A stretch of 64,000 nucleotides of DNA from Brevundimonas sp. Lineage in GTDB: Bacteria > Pseudomonadota > Alphaproteobacteria > Caulobacterales > Caulobacteraceae. This document shows, piece after piece, positions 19,501 through 28,241 of the stretch. Below the pieces are notes generated by a model that made no database searches, had not been told where the DNA came from, and saw only the letters and a list, made by a program, of their open reading frames with translations. How positions within the stretch are numbered: position 1 is the first letter of the stretch; every line of letters begins with the position of its first letter. A program made the position numbers and the translations under genes. Location: NCBI GenBank assembly GCA_016742215.1, contig JACVCC010000002.1, positions 354,501-418,500 on the forward strand, given 5' to 3'.

Positions 19501-19843
19501 CGCCCAGGGTCTGGCTGCGGCCATAGCGGGAGGAGATGAAATCGGCGATCGAACCGACCTTCTCGCGCCGGGCGGCGGCGGCGATGCGTCGCCACAGCGG
19601 GAACAGCAGGGTCAGTCCGAGGACAGGACCGATGTAGATCGGCAGATACTCCCAGCCGGCCCGGGAGGCTGTGCCGACCGCGCCGTAGTAGGTCCAGCTG
19701 GTGCAGTAGATCGCCAGTGAGAAGGCATAGGTCCAGGCGCCCAGCGGCCGCCCGTGCACGCCCGCGCGCTCACCCCGCCAGGCGATGACGAACAGGGCCG
19801 CCATATAGGCGCCGACCAGAGCCAGGATCAGCAGGCTGAGCAT
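16511..19843 (-). CDS. crbS: Sodium/solute symporter-histidine kinase hybrid, CrbS-like
   Basis: This protein of about 1,110 residues fuses a transporter-like sensor to a kinase. The first ~490 residues are an SSS-family membrane domain (GRPLGAWTYAFSLAIYCTSW at the start, many hydrophobic helices). A PAS domain follows (LDNIDQGVAVVDHDLRLVAW), then a coiled coil, a HisKA domain with the phospho-acceptor in AAASHDLLQPLHAARLF, an ATPase domain (N-box NLIGNAIRYTDSGG; GAGLGLAIVRRLG) and a C-terminal receiver (LCVDNEPAILDG; Asp in ALVDLHLGEGPDG). This is the CrbS/CbrA architecture. Start: an ATG at 19843 has GAGTGAGA upstream; a TTG four codons earlier (19855) is the alternative. It overlaps crbR by four bases tail to tail. 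Acetate control is inferred from neighbours. Confidence 0.9.
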   Translation of the reverse strand: MLSLLILALVGAYMAALFVIAWRGERAGVHGRPLGAWTYAFSLAIYCTSWTYYGAVGTASRAGWEYLPIYIGPVLGLTLLFPLWRRIAAAARREKVGSIADFISSRYGRSQTLGAVVAVVAVVGSLPYIALQLKALAMGWALITAGTPAADLESLTVLLMAAALAGFSILFGARRPDLTEHNRGLVQAIALESVVKLAALVAAALFALLLLNGSPDPAKAWREMGPLAAPPTLDARFAAITLLATLAMFCLPRQFHVAFVEGSDPAQARRARWVFPIYLLITSLAVLPLVAAGGLLGGGENPDLLVLSLPFGQGAHLLTAAVFVGGFSAATAMVIVEAVALSAMVSNNLILPFVTGSRWRLRESGADMAGLILQVRRAAIVVLLLLAWLYFQAMDHSAGLASIGLVSFAALGQLAPALFGAVLWRRGHASGALAGIAVGCVAWLIMLALPQLTGQIGSPSELAPGVFVSLGLNTAAYVLISKLATDRLVDRIQAQAFIGAHGPDWSEMGHAGAGASVGDLKSLVSRFIGEAGAERAFTAWSLESGRKPVSSEPADASMARAAERMLAGAVGSSSARRVIAAALAGGSRAPEDVVRMLDEASQAVQFNRELLQTTLDNIDQGVAVVDHDLRLVAWNRRYVELFDLPPGFVHVGLPIRAVYRLNAERGESHDDIDAWVERRLEALRRRIPHEHERRQPDGRVLRSTGAPIPDGGYVTSYTDITELRRAAQALEEANQQLEERVADRTALLDEARRTAEEATASKTRFLAAASHDLLQPLHAARLFIAALKEDSADETAALAHNADRAIENAHGLMTALLNLSRLDAGGVKPAVAPMALASLFGDLAREFSSMAAAKSLTLNVERPDLWVVSDRNLLRSMLQNLIGNAIRYTDSGGVTVAAIPSGDTVRIEVRDTGRGVPPEKREAIFAEFTRLPGAPGDEPGAGLGLAIVRRLGVLLDHALDVDSTQGEGSTFSVTVPLGVAAEAAAAEAARTPSPLAGLTVLCVDNEPAILDGLCALLARWGVEPIRASDASEALASKALPDAALVDLHLGEGPDGLAVIEALRARGVTRIALITADTGVDLKERVQALGAHLMGKPVRPATLKAFLSRQG

Positions 19844-19903
19844 CGTCTCACTCAATCGGGACGGACGGGGCGGGGCAAGCGAAAGCTGTGCCGCAAAGCA
19901 GAA

Positions 19904-19927
19904 GGGCCGGCGTCGAAACGCCGGCCC
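19904..19927 (-). terminator. Hairpin terminator after the MHS-family transporter gene
   Basis: A perfect stem GGGCCGGCG-tcgaaa-CGCCGGCCC lies 28 bases beyond the stop of the MFS gene at 19955, before crbS. The T-run on the minus strand is weak (TTCTGC), so efficiency is uncertain. Confidence 0.65.
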
Positions 19928-19954
19928 TCCCCGGGGAGAATGGACGTGACGACG

Positions 19955-21628
19955 TCAGTCGTTGATGTCCACGTTCTTGGTCTCCTTCACCCAGATGATG
20001 CCGACCACGAAGGTCAGGACGGCGATCGCGATGGGGTACCAGAGGCCGTAGTAGATGTTCCCTGTCGCGGCCACGATGGCGAAGGCCGTGGTCGGCAGGA
20101 AGCCGCCGAACCAGCCGTTGCCGATGTGATAGGGCAGGGACATGGAGGTGTACCGGATGTTGGTCGGGAACATCTCGACCAGCGCCGCGGCGATCGGGCC
20201 GTAGACCATGGTCACGTACAGCACGAGGATGAACAGGATCGCGACCACCGCCGGCTTGTTCACCAAGGCGCTGTCCGCCGAGGCGGGATAGCCGGCGGAC
20301 GACAGAACGCCGGTCAGGTCATCACCCCAGGACTTGCGGGCGGCGGTGAAGTCGGCCGAGGCCATCTGGTCGCCGCGGAAGCTCTCGACCACGGTTTCGC
20401 CAACCCGGACCTGGGCCAGCGTGCCGGCCGGCGCGTCCTCGGTCCGGTAGCTGACGCCGGCCTTGGCCAGCTGCGACTTGGCGATGTCGCAGGAGGTGTT
20501 GAACACCGCCTTGCCGACCAGATCGAACTGCAGCGAGCACTCGGCCGGATCCGCGTAGACGGTGACCGGCGAGGTCGCCGAGGCTTCGGCCAGGCGCGGG
20601 TTGGCGGCCCAGGTCAGGCCCTGGAACAGCGGGAAATAGGTCAGCGCCGCCAGCAGGCACCCGGCCAGGATGATCGGTTTGCGGCCGATCTTGTCCGACA
20701 GCCAGCCGAAGAAGATGAAGAACGGCGTGGCCAGCAGCAGGGCCGTGGCGATCAGGATGTTGGTCAGTGACGCATCGACGCGCAGCACCCGCTCCAGGAA
20801 GAACAGGGCGTAGAACTGGCCGGTGTACCAGACCACGGCCTGACCGGCGGCCAGACCCAGCAGGGCGATCAGCACGATCTTCAGGTTGCCCCACTTGCCG
20901 AAGCTGTCCTTCAGCGGGGTCCTGGTGCCCTTGCCCTCGGCCTTCATGCGCTGGAAGGCCGGGCTCTCGGCCAGTTTCAGACGGATCCACAGGGAGACGC
21001 CCAGCAGCAGGATCGAGACCAGGAACGGAATGCGCCAGCCCCAGTCGGCGAAGGCCTCCTCGCCGACGAGGGTGCGGACGCCCAGAATGACCATCAGGCT
21101 GAGCAGCAGGCCGACCGTGGCGGTGATCTGGATGAAGCTGGTGTAAAAGCCGCGCTTTCCGGGCGGGGCGTGTTCGGCGACATAGGTCGCCGCGCCGCCG
21201 TACTCGCCGCCCAGGGCCAGACCCTGGATCAGGCGCATCAGCACCAGAATGGCCGGCGCCGCGATACCGATCGCCGCATAGGACGGCAGCACGCCGACCA
21301 CGAAGGTCGACAGACCCATCAGCAACATGGTGACCAGGAAGGTGTTCTTGCGGCCCCAAAGGTCACCGAGGCGGCCGAAAACGATCGCCCCGAACGGCCG
21401 CACGGCGAAGCCCGCTGCAAACGCCATCAGCGCGAAGATGAAGCCGGTGGTCTCGTTCACGCCCGAGAAGAACTGGGCGGTGATGATCGCTGCGAGCGAT
21501 CCGTAGAGATAGAAGTCGTACCACTCGATGACCGTGCCGACCGATGCGGCTGTGATCACCAGCTTGTCGTTGCGTCCCACCACATGGCCATCCCTGACCT
21601 GTGCTGCGACGTTTTCGTTGTCGCTCAT
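19955..21628 (-). CDS. MFS transporter, metabolite:H+ symporter (MHS) family, with large extracytoplasmic insert
   Basis: The protein is 557 residues, longer than the usual ~430-450 of MHS-type MFS carriers. Family motifs are clear: GTVIEWYDFYLYGSLAA in helix 1, GRLGDLWGRKNT in the loop after helix 2, and GLALGGEYGGAATYVAEH. The extra length is a segment of about 110 residues between two late helices. It is hydrophilic and has two cysteines (AECSLQF, TSCDIAK), so it probably lies in the periplasm and may be disulfide-bonded. The ATG at 21628 follows GGGAGGA. It sits behind crbS on the same strand, so it may import acetate or another small organic acid by proton symport. The substrate is not shown by sequence. 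Confidence 0.85.
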   Translation of the reverse strand: MSDNENVAAQVRDGHVVGRNDKLVITAASVGTVIEWYDFYLYGSLAAIITAQFFSGVNETTGFIFALMAFAAGFAVRPFGAIVFGRLGDLWGRKNTFLVTMLLMGLSTFVVGVLPSYAAIGIAAPAILVLMRLIQGLALGGEYGGAATYVAEHAPPGKRGFYTSFIQITATVGLLLSLMVILGVRTLVGEEAFADWGWRIPFLVSILLLGVSLWIRLKLAESPAFQRMKAEGKGTRTPLKDSFGKWGNLKIVLIALLGLAAGQAVVWYTGQFYALFFLERVLRVDASLTNILIATALLLATPFFIFFGWLSDKIGRKPIILAGCLLAALTYFPLFQGLTWAANPRLAEASATSPVTVYADPAECSLQFDLVGKAVFNTSCDIAKSQLAKAGVSYRTEDAPAGTLAQVRVGETVVESFRGDQMASADFTAARKSWGDDLTGVLSSAGYPASADSALVNKPAVVAILFILVLYVTMVYGPIAAALVEMFPTNIRYTSMSLPYHIGNGWFGGFLPTTAFAIVAATGNIYYGLWYPIAIAVLTFVVGIIWVKETKNVDIND

Positions 21629-21671
21629 CTGCTGTCCTCCCGGCGCCGTCTTTCGCGACGCATTCGTTGAT

Positions 21672-21685
21672 CCCTCTCGAGAGGG
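21672..21685. promoter_or_regulatory. 14-base perfect palindrome upstream of the MHS transporter
   Basis: CCCTCTCGAGAGGG starts 44 bases before the ATG at 21628 on the minus strand. It could be an operator. A nearby hairpin GTCGGC-tgcag-GCCGAC at 21714-21730 lies between the two MFS genes and has no T-run on the minus strand. Confidence 0.35.
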
Positions 21686-21774
21686 CTGGGAGTGAGACTG
21701 ACAGGAGCGGACGGTCGGCTGCAGGCCGACTTTCGTCTAACAGCGTCGGGAGAGCGTCAGCACCCGATGCCGGA

Positions 21775-23142
21775 CTAGTCGCCGGCCGGCCGGGTTTCCG
21801 CCGCACGCTTCCTGCCTTCCGGCAGATGGCTGTGGCCGAGGGTTCGGTTCAGCCACAGGGCCAGCAGGGTGACCAGGGCGCCGGAAAGCAGGTAGGCGCC
21901 CGAGGCCAGAAGGCCGCCGTAGACCGACAGCAGCAGGGCCGCCAGCGGAGCGAAGCCGGCGCCGAACAGCCAGGCCAGGTCCGACGTCAGGGCCGAGCTG
22001 GTGTAGCGGTGACGCTTGGCGAAGCTGTTGGCGACCGCGCCCGAGGCCTGGCCGAAGGCGAGCCCCAGCAGGATGAAGCCCGAGACCATGAAGACCAGCT
22101 CGCCCAGCGGGCCTGCGTCGAGCAGCTGGGGGGCGAAGCCGCTGAAGACGGCGATGGCGGCAGCCGTGGCGGCCAGCACCGGACGGCGGCCGTAGCGATC
22201 GGCCAGAACGCCTGAAGCCATGATGGCGAAGATGCCGGCGACGGCGCCGATCATCTCGATCATCAGGAAGCGGCTGGGTTCCTCGCGGGTGAACAGGAAG
22301 ACCCACGACAGCGGGAAGACAGTGACCATGTGGAACATGGCGAAGCTGGCCAGAGGGGCGAAGGCGCCGATGACGATGCGCGGGCCCTCCGCGCGGATGG
22401 CATCGAACACCGGCGTCGGCTGCAGCTCGCGGCGCTCGAACAGCTTCTGGAACGTCGGTGTCACGACGATGCGCAGGCGGGCGAACAGGGCCACGACGTT
22501 GATCGCGAAGGCGCAGAAGAAGGGATAGCGCCAGCCCCAGTCCATGAAGTCATCCGCCGACAACACGGTCAGCAGGTAGGCGAACAGGGCCGAGGCGACC
22601 AGCAGACCGAACGGTGCGCCCAGTTGGGGGACCATGGCGTACCAGCCCTTGCGCTTCTCGGGCGCACTGAGCGCCAGCAGGGAGGGCAGGCCGTCCCAGG
22701 CGCCGCCGAGCGCCACGCCCTGGCCGATGCGGAAGACGCTGAGAATGAGCGCGGCCCAGGCGCCGGCCTGCGCATGGCCGGGGGTAAAGGCCACGGCCAC
22801 CGTCGAGGTGCCGAGCAGAAGCAGGGCGGTCGTCAGGCGCGTCGCCCGGCCGAAGCGGCGGTCGATGGCGATGAAGAAGGCTGTTCCCAGCGGGCGCGCG
22901 AGGAAGGCCAGGGCGAAGATGGCGAACGACCAGACCATGCCCTCGATCGGCGGCAGGTGCGGGAAGATTAGTCGCGGGAACACCACGACCGACGCGATCG
23001 CATACACAAAGAAGTCGAAGAATTCGGAGGTGCGGCCGATGATCACCCCGACCGCGATCTCGCCCGCGTCAACGCGCCCGTGAAGTTCTGCAGCGTCGTG
23101 CTCCAGACTATCGGAATTCGGCAGTTCGGCCTTCGCGGACAT
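21775..23142 (-). CDS. MFS transporter, MHS-like family
   Basis: The 455-residue carrier has about 12 hydrophobic helices. It carries MHS-type landmarks: a first helix with GRTSEFFDFFVYAIASVVVF, the loop motif AIDRRFGRATRL, and GVALGGAWDGLPSLLAL in the position where other family members have a conserved Gly/Glu cluster. It is only moderately similar to the downstream MHS protein and lacks that protein's periplasmic insert. The start at 23142 has CAGGAG upstream. The gene is divergent from cyoA, with inverted repeats between them. The substrate is unknown; a small carboxylate or amino-acid-like compound is typical of the family. Confidence 0.82.
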   Translation of the reverse strand: MSAKAELPNSDSLEHDAAELHGRVDAGEIAVGVIIGRTSEFFDFFVYAIASVVVFPRLIFPHLPPIEGMVWSFAIFALAFLARPLGTAFFIAIDRRFGRATRLTTALLLLGTSTVAVAFTPGHAQAGAWAALILSVFRIGQGVALGGAWDGLPSLLALSAPEKRKGWYAMVPQLGAPFGLLVASALFAYLLTVLSADDFMDWGWRYPFFCAFAINVVALFARLRIVVTPTFQKLFERRELQPTPVFDAIRAEGPRIVIGAFAPLASFAMFHMVTVFPLSWVFLFTREEPSRFLMIEMIGAVAGIFAIMASGVLADRYGRRPVLAATAAAIAVFSGFAPQLLDAGPLGELVFMVSGFILLGLAFGQASGAVANSFAKRHRYTSSALTSDLAWLFGAGFAPLAALLLSVYGGLLASGAYLLSGALVTLLALWLNRTLGHSHLPEGRKRAAETRPAGD

Positions 23143-23165
23143 GAACGAGGATTACTCCTGAGTTT

Positions 23166-23186
23166 CCTGTGCGACCCTTTCACAGG
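23166..23186. promoter_or_regulatory. Inverted repeat containing a possible RegA half-site, cyo/MFS divergent region
   Basis: CCTGTG-N9-CACAGG lies between the MFS gene and cyoA. The spacer begins with CGAC, making TGCGAC, which resembles the GCGNC half-site of RegA/PrrA operators. RegA is encoded downstream in the cyo operon. Assignment is inference from a short match. Confidence 0.3.
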
Positions 23187-23202
23187 TACAACGTTCAAAG
23201 GG

Positions 23203-23223
23203 CATTGGACAGATTGTCCAATG
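23203..23223. promoter_or_regulatory. Perfect 9-base inverted repeat upstream of cyoA
   Basis: CATTGGACA-GAT-TGTCCAATG is 73 bases before the cyoA start and 60 bases from the divergent MFS start. It has no T-run, so an operator is more likely than a terminator. The binding protein is unknown. Confidence 0.5.
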
Positions 23224-23296
23224 TGCACGGGACGCGGCTCTTTCTAACGAGCCACTGTTCTCGCCTCCTCGAGGACTACATGGAGAGTTAAAGGCA

Positions 23297-24484
23297 TTGC
23301 GCCCGATAACGTTCATAGGCCTCGGTATCGCCGGACTACTGCTGACGGGCTGTCAGGCTGTGGTGCTTGATCCGGCGGGCCACATCGCCGCCCAGCAGCG
23401 CGATCTGCTTGTCGTGTCCGTTGTTCTGATGCTTGTGATCATCATTCCGGTGATGGCGCTCATCGTCTGGTTTGCCTGGAAGTATCGGGCCTCGAACAAG
23501 GAGGCGCGCTATGAACCGGACTGGGATCACTCGACGCATCTGGAGCTGGTGATCTGGGCGGCGCCGCTGCTGATCATCATTTGCCTGGGTGCGGTCACCT
23601 GGACCGGCACCCACCTGCTGGACCCCTACCGGTCGCTGGACCGCATCGACCATGATCGCCCGGTCGCGGCCGAGGTCAGGCCGCTGGATGTGCAGGTCGT
23701 CGCGCTCGATTGGAAATGGCTCTTCATCTATCCCGAATACGGCATCGCCACTGTCAATGACCTGGCCGCGCCGGTTGACCGGCCAATCCGCTTCACCCTG
23801 ACTTCGTCGTCGGTGATGAACTCCTTCTACATCCCGACCCTGGCCGGCCAGATCTACGCCATGCCGGGGATGGAGACGAAGCTCCACGCCGTCATCAATG
23901 CGCCGGGTGAATATCGAGGCTTTTCCGCGAACTATTCCGGTGATGGCTTCTCCGGCATGAAGTTCGCCTTCCATGGTCTGGACGATGCAGCCTTCGACGC
24001 CTGGATCGCCGAGGCGCGGGGCGCCGGGCGCCTGCTGGATCGGGTGTCCTATGTGGATCTGGCGCGCCCCAGCGAGCATGTGCAACCGATCAGCTACAGC
24101 TCTGTCGACCCGCTCCTGTGGAACGCCATCGTCGGCCGGTGTGTCGAGCCGGGCGCGATGTGCATGGGCGAGATGATGGCCCTGAACGAACAGGGCGGCA
24201 CCGGCATCGACGGCATTCGCAACTTCCTGCCGCCGGGCTCGCTGCAGTATTCGCGGCCGCGCGTCACGCCCCTGGGCGGCGACAATGCCGGCTATGTCAT
24301 GCAGATCTGCACGCCCGACGAGGCGCGCGAGGCCGCCATGGGCCGCGCCCGCCTGGCTGAAGAATCCCTGCTGGCTCCGCCGCGCTCGCTCGAGCGTCTG
24401 AGAGGCGCCGGTCTGCCCGCCAACAACCCCTTCGCCCGTTCCACCCCGGCCTCCCGCGCTGACGCAGTCGAGGCCGGCATCTGA
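23297..24484 (+). CDS. cyoA: Cytochrome bo ubiquinol oxidase subunit II
   Basis: Subunit II of a proton-pumping ubiquinol oxidase in the inner membrane. The 395-residue protein starts at a TTG preceded by GGAGAG and has a lipoprotein signal with lipobox LTGC. Two transmembrane helices follow, then the cupredoxin domain ([40 protein letters not shown]). The CuA cysteine ligands of cytochrome c oxidases are absent, consistent with a quinol oxidase. The C-terminal tail is about 100 residues longer than the core and rich in Ala and Arg. It is the first gene of cyoABCD-surf1-regBA, and its stop overlaps the cyoB start. Confidence 0.95.
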   Translation: MRPITFIGLGIAGLLLTGCQAVVLDPAGHIAAQQRDLLVVSVVLMLVIIIPVMALIVWFAWKYRASNKEARYEPDWDHSTHLELVIWAAPLLIIICLGAVTWTGTHLLDPYRSLDRIDHDRPVAAEVRPLDVQVVALDWKWLFIYPEYGIATVNDLAAPVDRPIRFTLTSSSVMNSFYIPTLAGQIYAMPGMETKLHAVINAPGEYRGFSANYSGDGFSGMKFAFHGLDDAAFDAWIAEARGAGRLLDRVSYVDLARPSEHVQPISYSSVDPLLWNAIVGRCVEPGAMCMGEMMALNEQGGTGIDGIRNFLPPGSLQYSRPRVTPLGGDNAGYVMQICTPDEAREAAMGRARLAEESLLAPPRSLERLRGAGLPANNPFARSTPASRADAVEAGI

Positions 24485-26520
24485 TGGTTCCCATGACGTC
24501 TTCCGACCCCTCGGCCTATGTCGAGATCTCGCCGCTGTTCGGTCGTCTGACCTGGGCGGCCATCCCGCACGATCCGATCGTGCTGGCCACCTTCGCCGTG
24601 GTCGTTCTGGGCGGTCTCGCCGTCCTGGCGATCATCACCCGCTACAAGCTGTGGGGCTATCTCTGGACCGAATGGTTCACGACCGTGGACCACAAGAAGA
24701 TCGGGATCATGTACATGATCCTGGGCACGGTGATGCTGCTGCGCGGTTTCGCTGACGCCATCATGATGCGCCTCCAGCAGGCGATGGCCTTCGGCGGGTC
24801 CGAGGGCTATCTGAACGCCCATCACTACGACCAGATCTTCACCGCCCACGGCGTGATCATGATCTTCTTCGTGGCGATGCCGTTCATCACCGGACTGATG
24901 AACTACGTCGTGCCGCTGCAGATCGGCGCGCGGGACGTCTCATTCCCCTTCCTGAACAACTTCAGCTTCTGGATGACGACCGCTGGCGCGGTCATCGTCA
25001 TGGCTTCGCTGTTCGTCGGTGAGTTCGCGCGCACGGGCTGGCTGGCCTATCCGCCCCTGTCAGGCATCGGGTACAGTCCCGGCGTCGGCGTCGACTACTA
25101 CATCTGGGCGCTGCAGATCGCGGGGGTAGGGACCACCCTGTCCGGCATCAACCTGATCGCGACCATCGTGAAGATGCGCGCGCCGGGCATGAGCCTGATG
25201 AAGATGCCGGTCTTCACCTGGACCAGCCTCTGCTCGAACATCCTGATCGTGGCGACCTTCCCGGTCCTGACCGCCTGCCTGGCTCTTCTCACCGCAGATC
25301 GCTACCTCGGCACCAACTTCTTCACGACCGATCTCGGGGGCAACCCGATGATGTACGTGAACCTGATCTGGATCTGGGGGCACCCGGAAGTCTACATCCT
25401 GATCCTGCCGCTGTTCGGCGTCTATTCGGAGGTCGCCTCGACCTTCTCAGGCAAGCGGCTGTTTGGCTACACCTCGATGGTCTATGCGACGGTGGTCATC
25501 ACCATCCTGTCCTACCTCGTCTGGCTGCACCACTTCTTCACGATGGGCTCGGGCGCCTCGGTGAACTCGTTCTTCGGGATCACCACCATGATCATCTCGA
25601 TCCCCACAGGGGCGAAGATCTTCAACTGGCTGTTCACGATGTACCGCGGCCGCATCCGGTTCGAGTTGCCGATGATGTGGCTGGTGGCCTTCATGCTGAC
25701 CTTCGTGATCGGCGGCATGACGGGCGTCATGCTGGCCATCCCGCCCGCTGACTTCGTCCTGCACAACAGCCTGTTCCTGGTCGCCCACTTCCACAATGTG
25801 ATCATCGGCGGCGTGCTGTTTGGCCTGTTCGCGGCGATCAATTTCTGGTTCCCGAAGGCCTTCGGTTTCAAGCTGGACAAGACTTGGGGTCTGGTCAGCT
25901 TCTGGAGCTGGGTCGTCGGCTTCTGGGTCGCCTTCGCGCCCCTCTATGTGCTCGGCCTGATGGGCGTGACCCGGCGCCTGCGCACCTTCGATGATCCGTC
26001 GTACCAGATCTGGTTCGTCATCGCGGCGATCGGCGCCGGCATCATCGCCATCGGCGTCGCCGCTTTCGTGATCCAGATCGTCGTCAGCATCCTGAAGCGC
26101 GACAGGTTGCGCGACGAGACCGGCGATCCGTGGGACGGTCGCACGCTGGAGTGGGCGACCTCGTCGCCGCCGCCGGCCTACAACTTCGCCTTCACCCCGA
26201 TCATCCGGGACGGCGATGCCTGGTACGACATGAAGCAGGCGAAGTACGAGCGGCCGCTCAAGGGCTTCAAGGCGATCCATATGCCGAAGAGCACCGGCAC
26301 GGGGGTCATCCTGGCCGGCCTGTCCATCGCGCTGGGCATGGCGATGGTCTGGTACATCTGGTGGCTGGCCATCGCTTCGTTCGTCGCCATCGTCGGCTAT
26401 GCGATCTGGCATACGTTCAACTACGACCGCGACTACTACCTCCCCGAGGATGAGGTGCGCGCGACCGAGGACGGCCGGACGGAGGCCCTCAAGATCGCCC
26501 TGGCGAAGGCGGAGGGCTGA
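24484..26520 (+). CDS. cyoB: Cytochrome bo ubiquinol oxidase subunit I
   Basis: The 678-residue catalytic subunit binds both hemes and CuB, reduces oxygen to water and pumps protons. Conserved parts are the quinol-site region ([14 protein letters not shown], then [18 protein letters not shown]), the [12 protein letters not shown] helix with the cross-linked His-Tyr pair, the CuB histidines HHFFTMG, and the heme ligands [12 protein letters not shown]. Length matches E. coli CyoB. The start ATG at 24484 shares its A with the cyoA stop; a second ATG three codons later is possible. It is separated from cyoC by two bases. Confidence 0.97.
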   Translation: MVPMTSSDPSAYVEISPLFGRLTWAAIPHDPIVLATFAVVVLGGLAVLAIITRYKLWGYLWTEWFTTVDHKKIGIMYMILGTVMLLRGFADAIMMRLQQAMAFGGSEGYLNAHHYDQIFTAHGVIMIFFVAMPFITGLMNYVVPLQIGARDVSFPFLNNFSFWMTTAGAVIVMASLFVGEFARTGWLAYPPLSGIGYSPGVGVDYYIWALQIAGVGTTLSGINLIATIVKMRAPGMSLMKMPVFTWTSLCSNILIVATFPVLTACLALLTADRYLGTNFFTTDLGGNPMMYVNLIWIWGHPEVYILILPLFGVYSEVASTFSGKRLFGYTSMVYATVVITILSYLVWLHHFFTMGSGASVNSFFGITTMIISIPTGAKIFNWLFTMYRGRIRFELPMMWLVAFMLTFVIGGMTGVMLAIPPADFVLHNSLFLVAHFHNVIIGGVLFGLFAAINFWFPKAFGFKLDKTWGLVSFWSWVVGFWVAFAPLYVLGLMGVTRRLRTFDDPSYQIWFVIAAIGAGIIAIGVAAFVIQIVVSILKRDRLRDETGDPWDGRTLEWATSSPPPAYNFAFTPIIRDGDAWYDMKQAKYERPLKGFKAIHMPKSTGTGVILAGLSIALGMAMVWYIWWLAIASFVAIVGYAIWHTFNYDRDYYLPEDEVRATEDGRTEALKIALAKAEG

Positions 26521-26522
26521 GC

Positions 26523-27146
26523 ATGGCGAGCACCGTGAAATCGACCGAGCCGTTCGCCTTCCACCCGAAGGAGGAGCCGCATCATCCGGAAGGCCACAGC
26601 ACCATGCTGGGCTTCTGGCTGTACCTGATGAGCGACCTGCTCATCTTCGCCATCCTGTTCGCCACCTTCGGCGTCCTCTCGACCGCCTATGCGGCCGGGC
26701 CGGGACCGCGCGACCTGTTCGATCTGGACCTGGTGGCGCTGAACACGGCGATGCTGCTGTGTTCTTCGATCACCTACGGCTTCGCCATGCTGGCGATGTT
26801 CAAGGGAGCCAAGGTGCAGACCCTGCTCTGGCTGGGGATCACCGGCCTGTTCGGAGCGGCATTCCTCGGGATCGAGCTGTATGAGTTCTCGCACCTGATC
26901 CATCTGGGGGCGACGCCGCAGCGCAGCGCCTTCCTGTCCGCCTTCTTCGTGCTGGTGGGCACCCACGGGCTTCACGTCACCTTCGGCCTGCTGTGGCTGG
27001 TGGTGCTGATGGTGCAGGTCAGCCTGAAGGGACTGATCCCGGCGAACCGCCGGCGCCTGATGTGCCTGTCGCTGTTCTGGCACTTCCTCGACCTGGTCTG
27101 GATCGGGGTGTTCAGCTTTGTTTATCTGCTGGGGATGGTGCGATGA
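26523..27146 (+). CDS. cyoC: Cytochrome bo ubiquinol oxidase subunit III
   Basis: The 207-residue protein has five hydrophobic helices, as in CyoC. Recognisable stretches are LGFWLYLMSDLLIFAILFAT, TYGFAMLAMFKGAK and VGTHGLHVTFGLLWLVV. The subunit supports assembly and stability of the oxidase and has no redox centre. The stop overlaps the cyoD start (ATGA). Confidence 0.96.
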   Translation: MASTVKSTEPFAFHPKEEPHHPEGHSTMLGFWLYLMSDLLIFAILFATFGVLSTAYAAGPGPRDLFDLDLVALNTAMLLCSSITYGFAMLAMFKGAKVQTLLWLGITGLFGAAFLGIELYEFSHLIHLGATPQRSAFLSAFFVLVGTHGLHVTFGLLWLVVLMVQVSLKGLIPANRRRLMCLSLFWHFLDLVWIGVFSFVYLLGMVR

Positions 27147-27550
27147 GCGCTCACGACGAAACGCATTACCATGACAACCATCATCACGACGATGACGGTC
27201 ACGACCATGGAACCTACCGCAGCTATCTGACCGGCTTCATCATCTCTGCGGTGCTGACCATCATTCCGTTCGCGATGGTAATGCTGGGTGGCTTCTCCAG
27301 CACGGCGACTGTCGCCGTGATCATGGGGTTCGCGGTTCTGCAGATCGTGGTGCAGGTCTTCTACTTCCTGCACCTGCATCCGAAGTCCGAGGGCGGCTGG
27401 AACCTGCTGGCCTTCCTGTTCACGGCCATCATTCTGGTGATCGTGATTTCGGGCTCGCTGTGGGTCATGCACCATCTTGAGAGCAACATGATGCCGGCCC
27501 ACGACATGGAGGCCATGAGGCAGGCGGCGAGCCCGGGTCTTGGCGGGTAA
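27143..27550 (+). CDS. cyoD: Cytochrome bo ubiquinol oxidase subunit IV
   Basis: The 135-residue protein has a His/Asp-rich cytoplasmic N-terminus (HYHDNHHHDDDGHDHG), which is unusually histidine-rich for CyoD and could bind metal. Three membrane helices follow, with the family signature VVQVFYFLHLHPKSEGGWNL. The start at 27143 is taken from the ATGA overlap with cyoC; longer upstream frames are read-through of cyoC. CyoD aids CuB binding and assembly of subunit I in E. coli. The 3' end overlaps the SURF1 gene. Confidence 0.93.
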   Translation: MSAHDETHYHDNHHHDDDGHDHGTYRSYLTGFIISAVLTIIPFAMVMLGGFSSTATVAVIMGFAVLQIVVQVFYFLHLHPKSEGGWNLLAFLFTAIILVIVISGSLWVMHHLESNMMPAHDMEAMRQAASPGLGG

Positions 27551-28241
27551 GCGACGCGTCGCGGCCGGGCTCTGCCTGCTGCTGGCCCTGCTGTTCGGCG
27601 GGCTGGGCGTCTGGCAGGTCCAGCGCCTGCAGTGGAAGACGCAGCTGATCGCTGACGTCGAGGCGCGGGCCCATGCGGCGCCGTTCCCCGCTCCGGCCCC
27701 CGGCGACACGAACGGAGGCGTCGAGGCCTATCAAGCGGTGCGGGCGCAGGGTGGGTTCGCGCATGACCGGGAGACGCTGGTGCAGGCGGTGACCGCGCTG
27801 GGACCGGGCTACTGGGTGGTGACGCCTCTGGAGACGGACCGCGGTTTTACGGTGCTGGTCAACCGCGGCTTCGTGCCCGGCGAGAGGGTGGCCGGGAGGG
27901 ACTGGGTGCGGCCGGAGGGCTTGCAGTCAGTACGGGGCCTGCTGCGCGTGACCGAGCCGAACGGCGGCTTCCTGCGCGCCAATGACCCGGCTGGTGATCG
28001 CTGGCGGTCGCGCGACGTCGCGGCGATCGCGCAGGCGAAGGGCGTGACCGGGCCGGTCGCCAGCTACTTCATCGATGCGGCGGACGATGGGCAGGGCGCC
28101 TGGCCGCGGGGTGGGCTGACGGTGCTGAAGTTCTCCAACAGCCATCTGGTCTATGCCCTGACCTGGTTCGCGCTTGCAGGTCTGTGCGTGTTCGGCGCAT
28201 GGCGGTTCTGGCGCGAACCGTTGCAGGGGGCACGGGCTTGA
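27540..28241 (+). CDS. SURF1 family oxidase assembly protein
   Basis: The 233-residue protein has the SURF1 layout: an N-terminal transmembrane helix followed by WQVQRLQWKTQLI, a periplasmic beta domain (GYWVVTPLETDRGFTVLVNR, then GFVPGERV), and a C-terminal helix (SNSHLVYALTWFALAGLCVF). SURF1 proteins help heme a or heme o insertion into heme-copper oxidases. The TTG start at 27540 overlaps the end of cyoD by 11 bases, and the stop overlaps the regB start. Its place inside the cyo operon implies a role for this oxidase. Confidence 0.92.
   Translation: MAGKRRVAAGLCLLLALLFGGLGVWQVQRLQWKTQLIADVEARAHAAPFPAPAPGDTNGGVEAYQAVRAQGGFAHDRETLVQAVTALGPGYWVVTPLETDRGFTVLVNRGFVPGERVAGRDWVRPEGLQSVRGLLRVTEPNGGFLRANDPAGDRWRSRDVAAIAQAKGVTGPVASYFIDAADDGQGAWPRGGLTVLKFSNSHLVYALTWFALAGLCVFGAWRFWREPLQGARA

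Noticed and set aside
18491-19720. 409-codon plus-strand frame rich in Gln, Gly and Arg
   Set aside because: It lies entirely antisense to the crbS membrane domain, whose sequence is clearly that of a real protein family.
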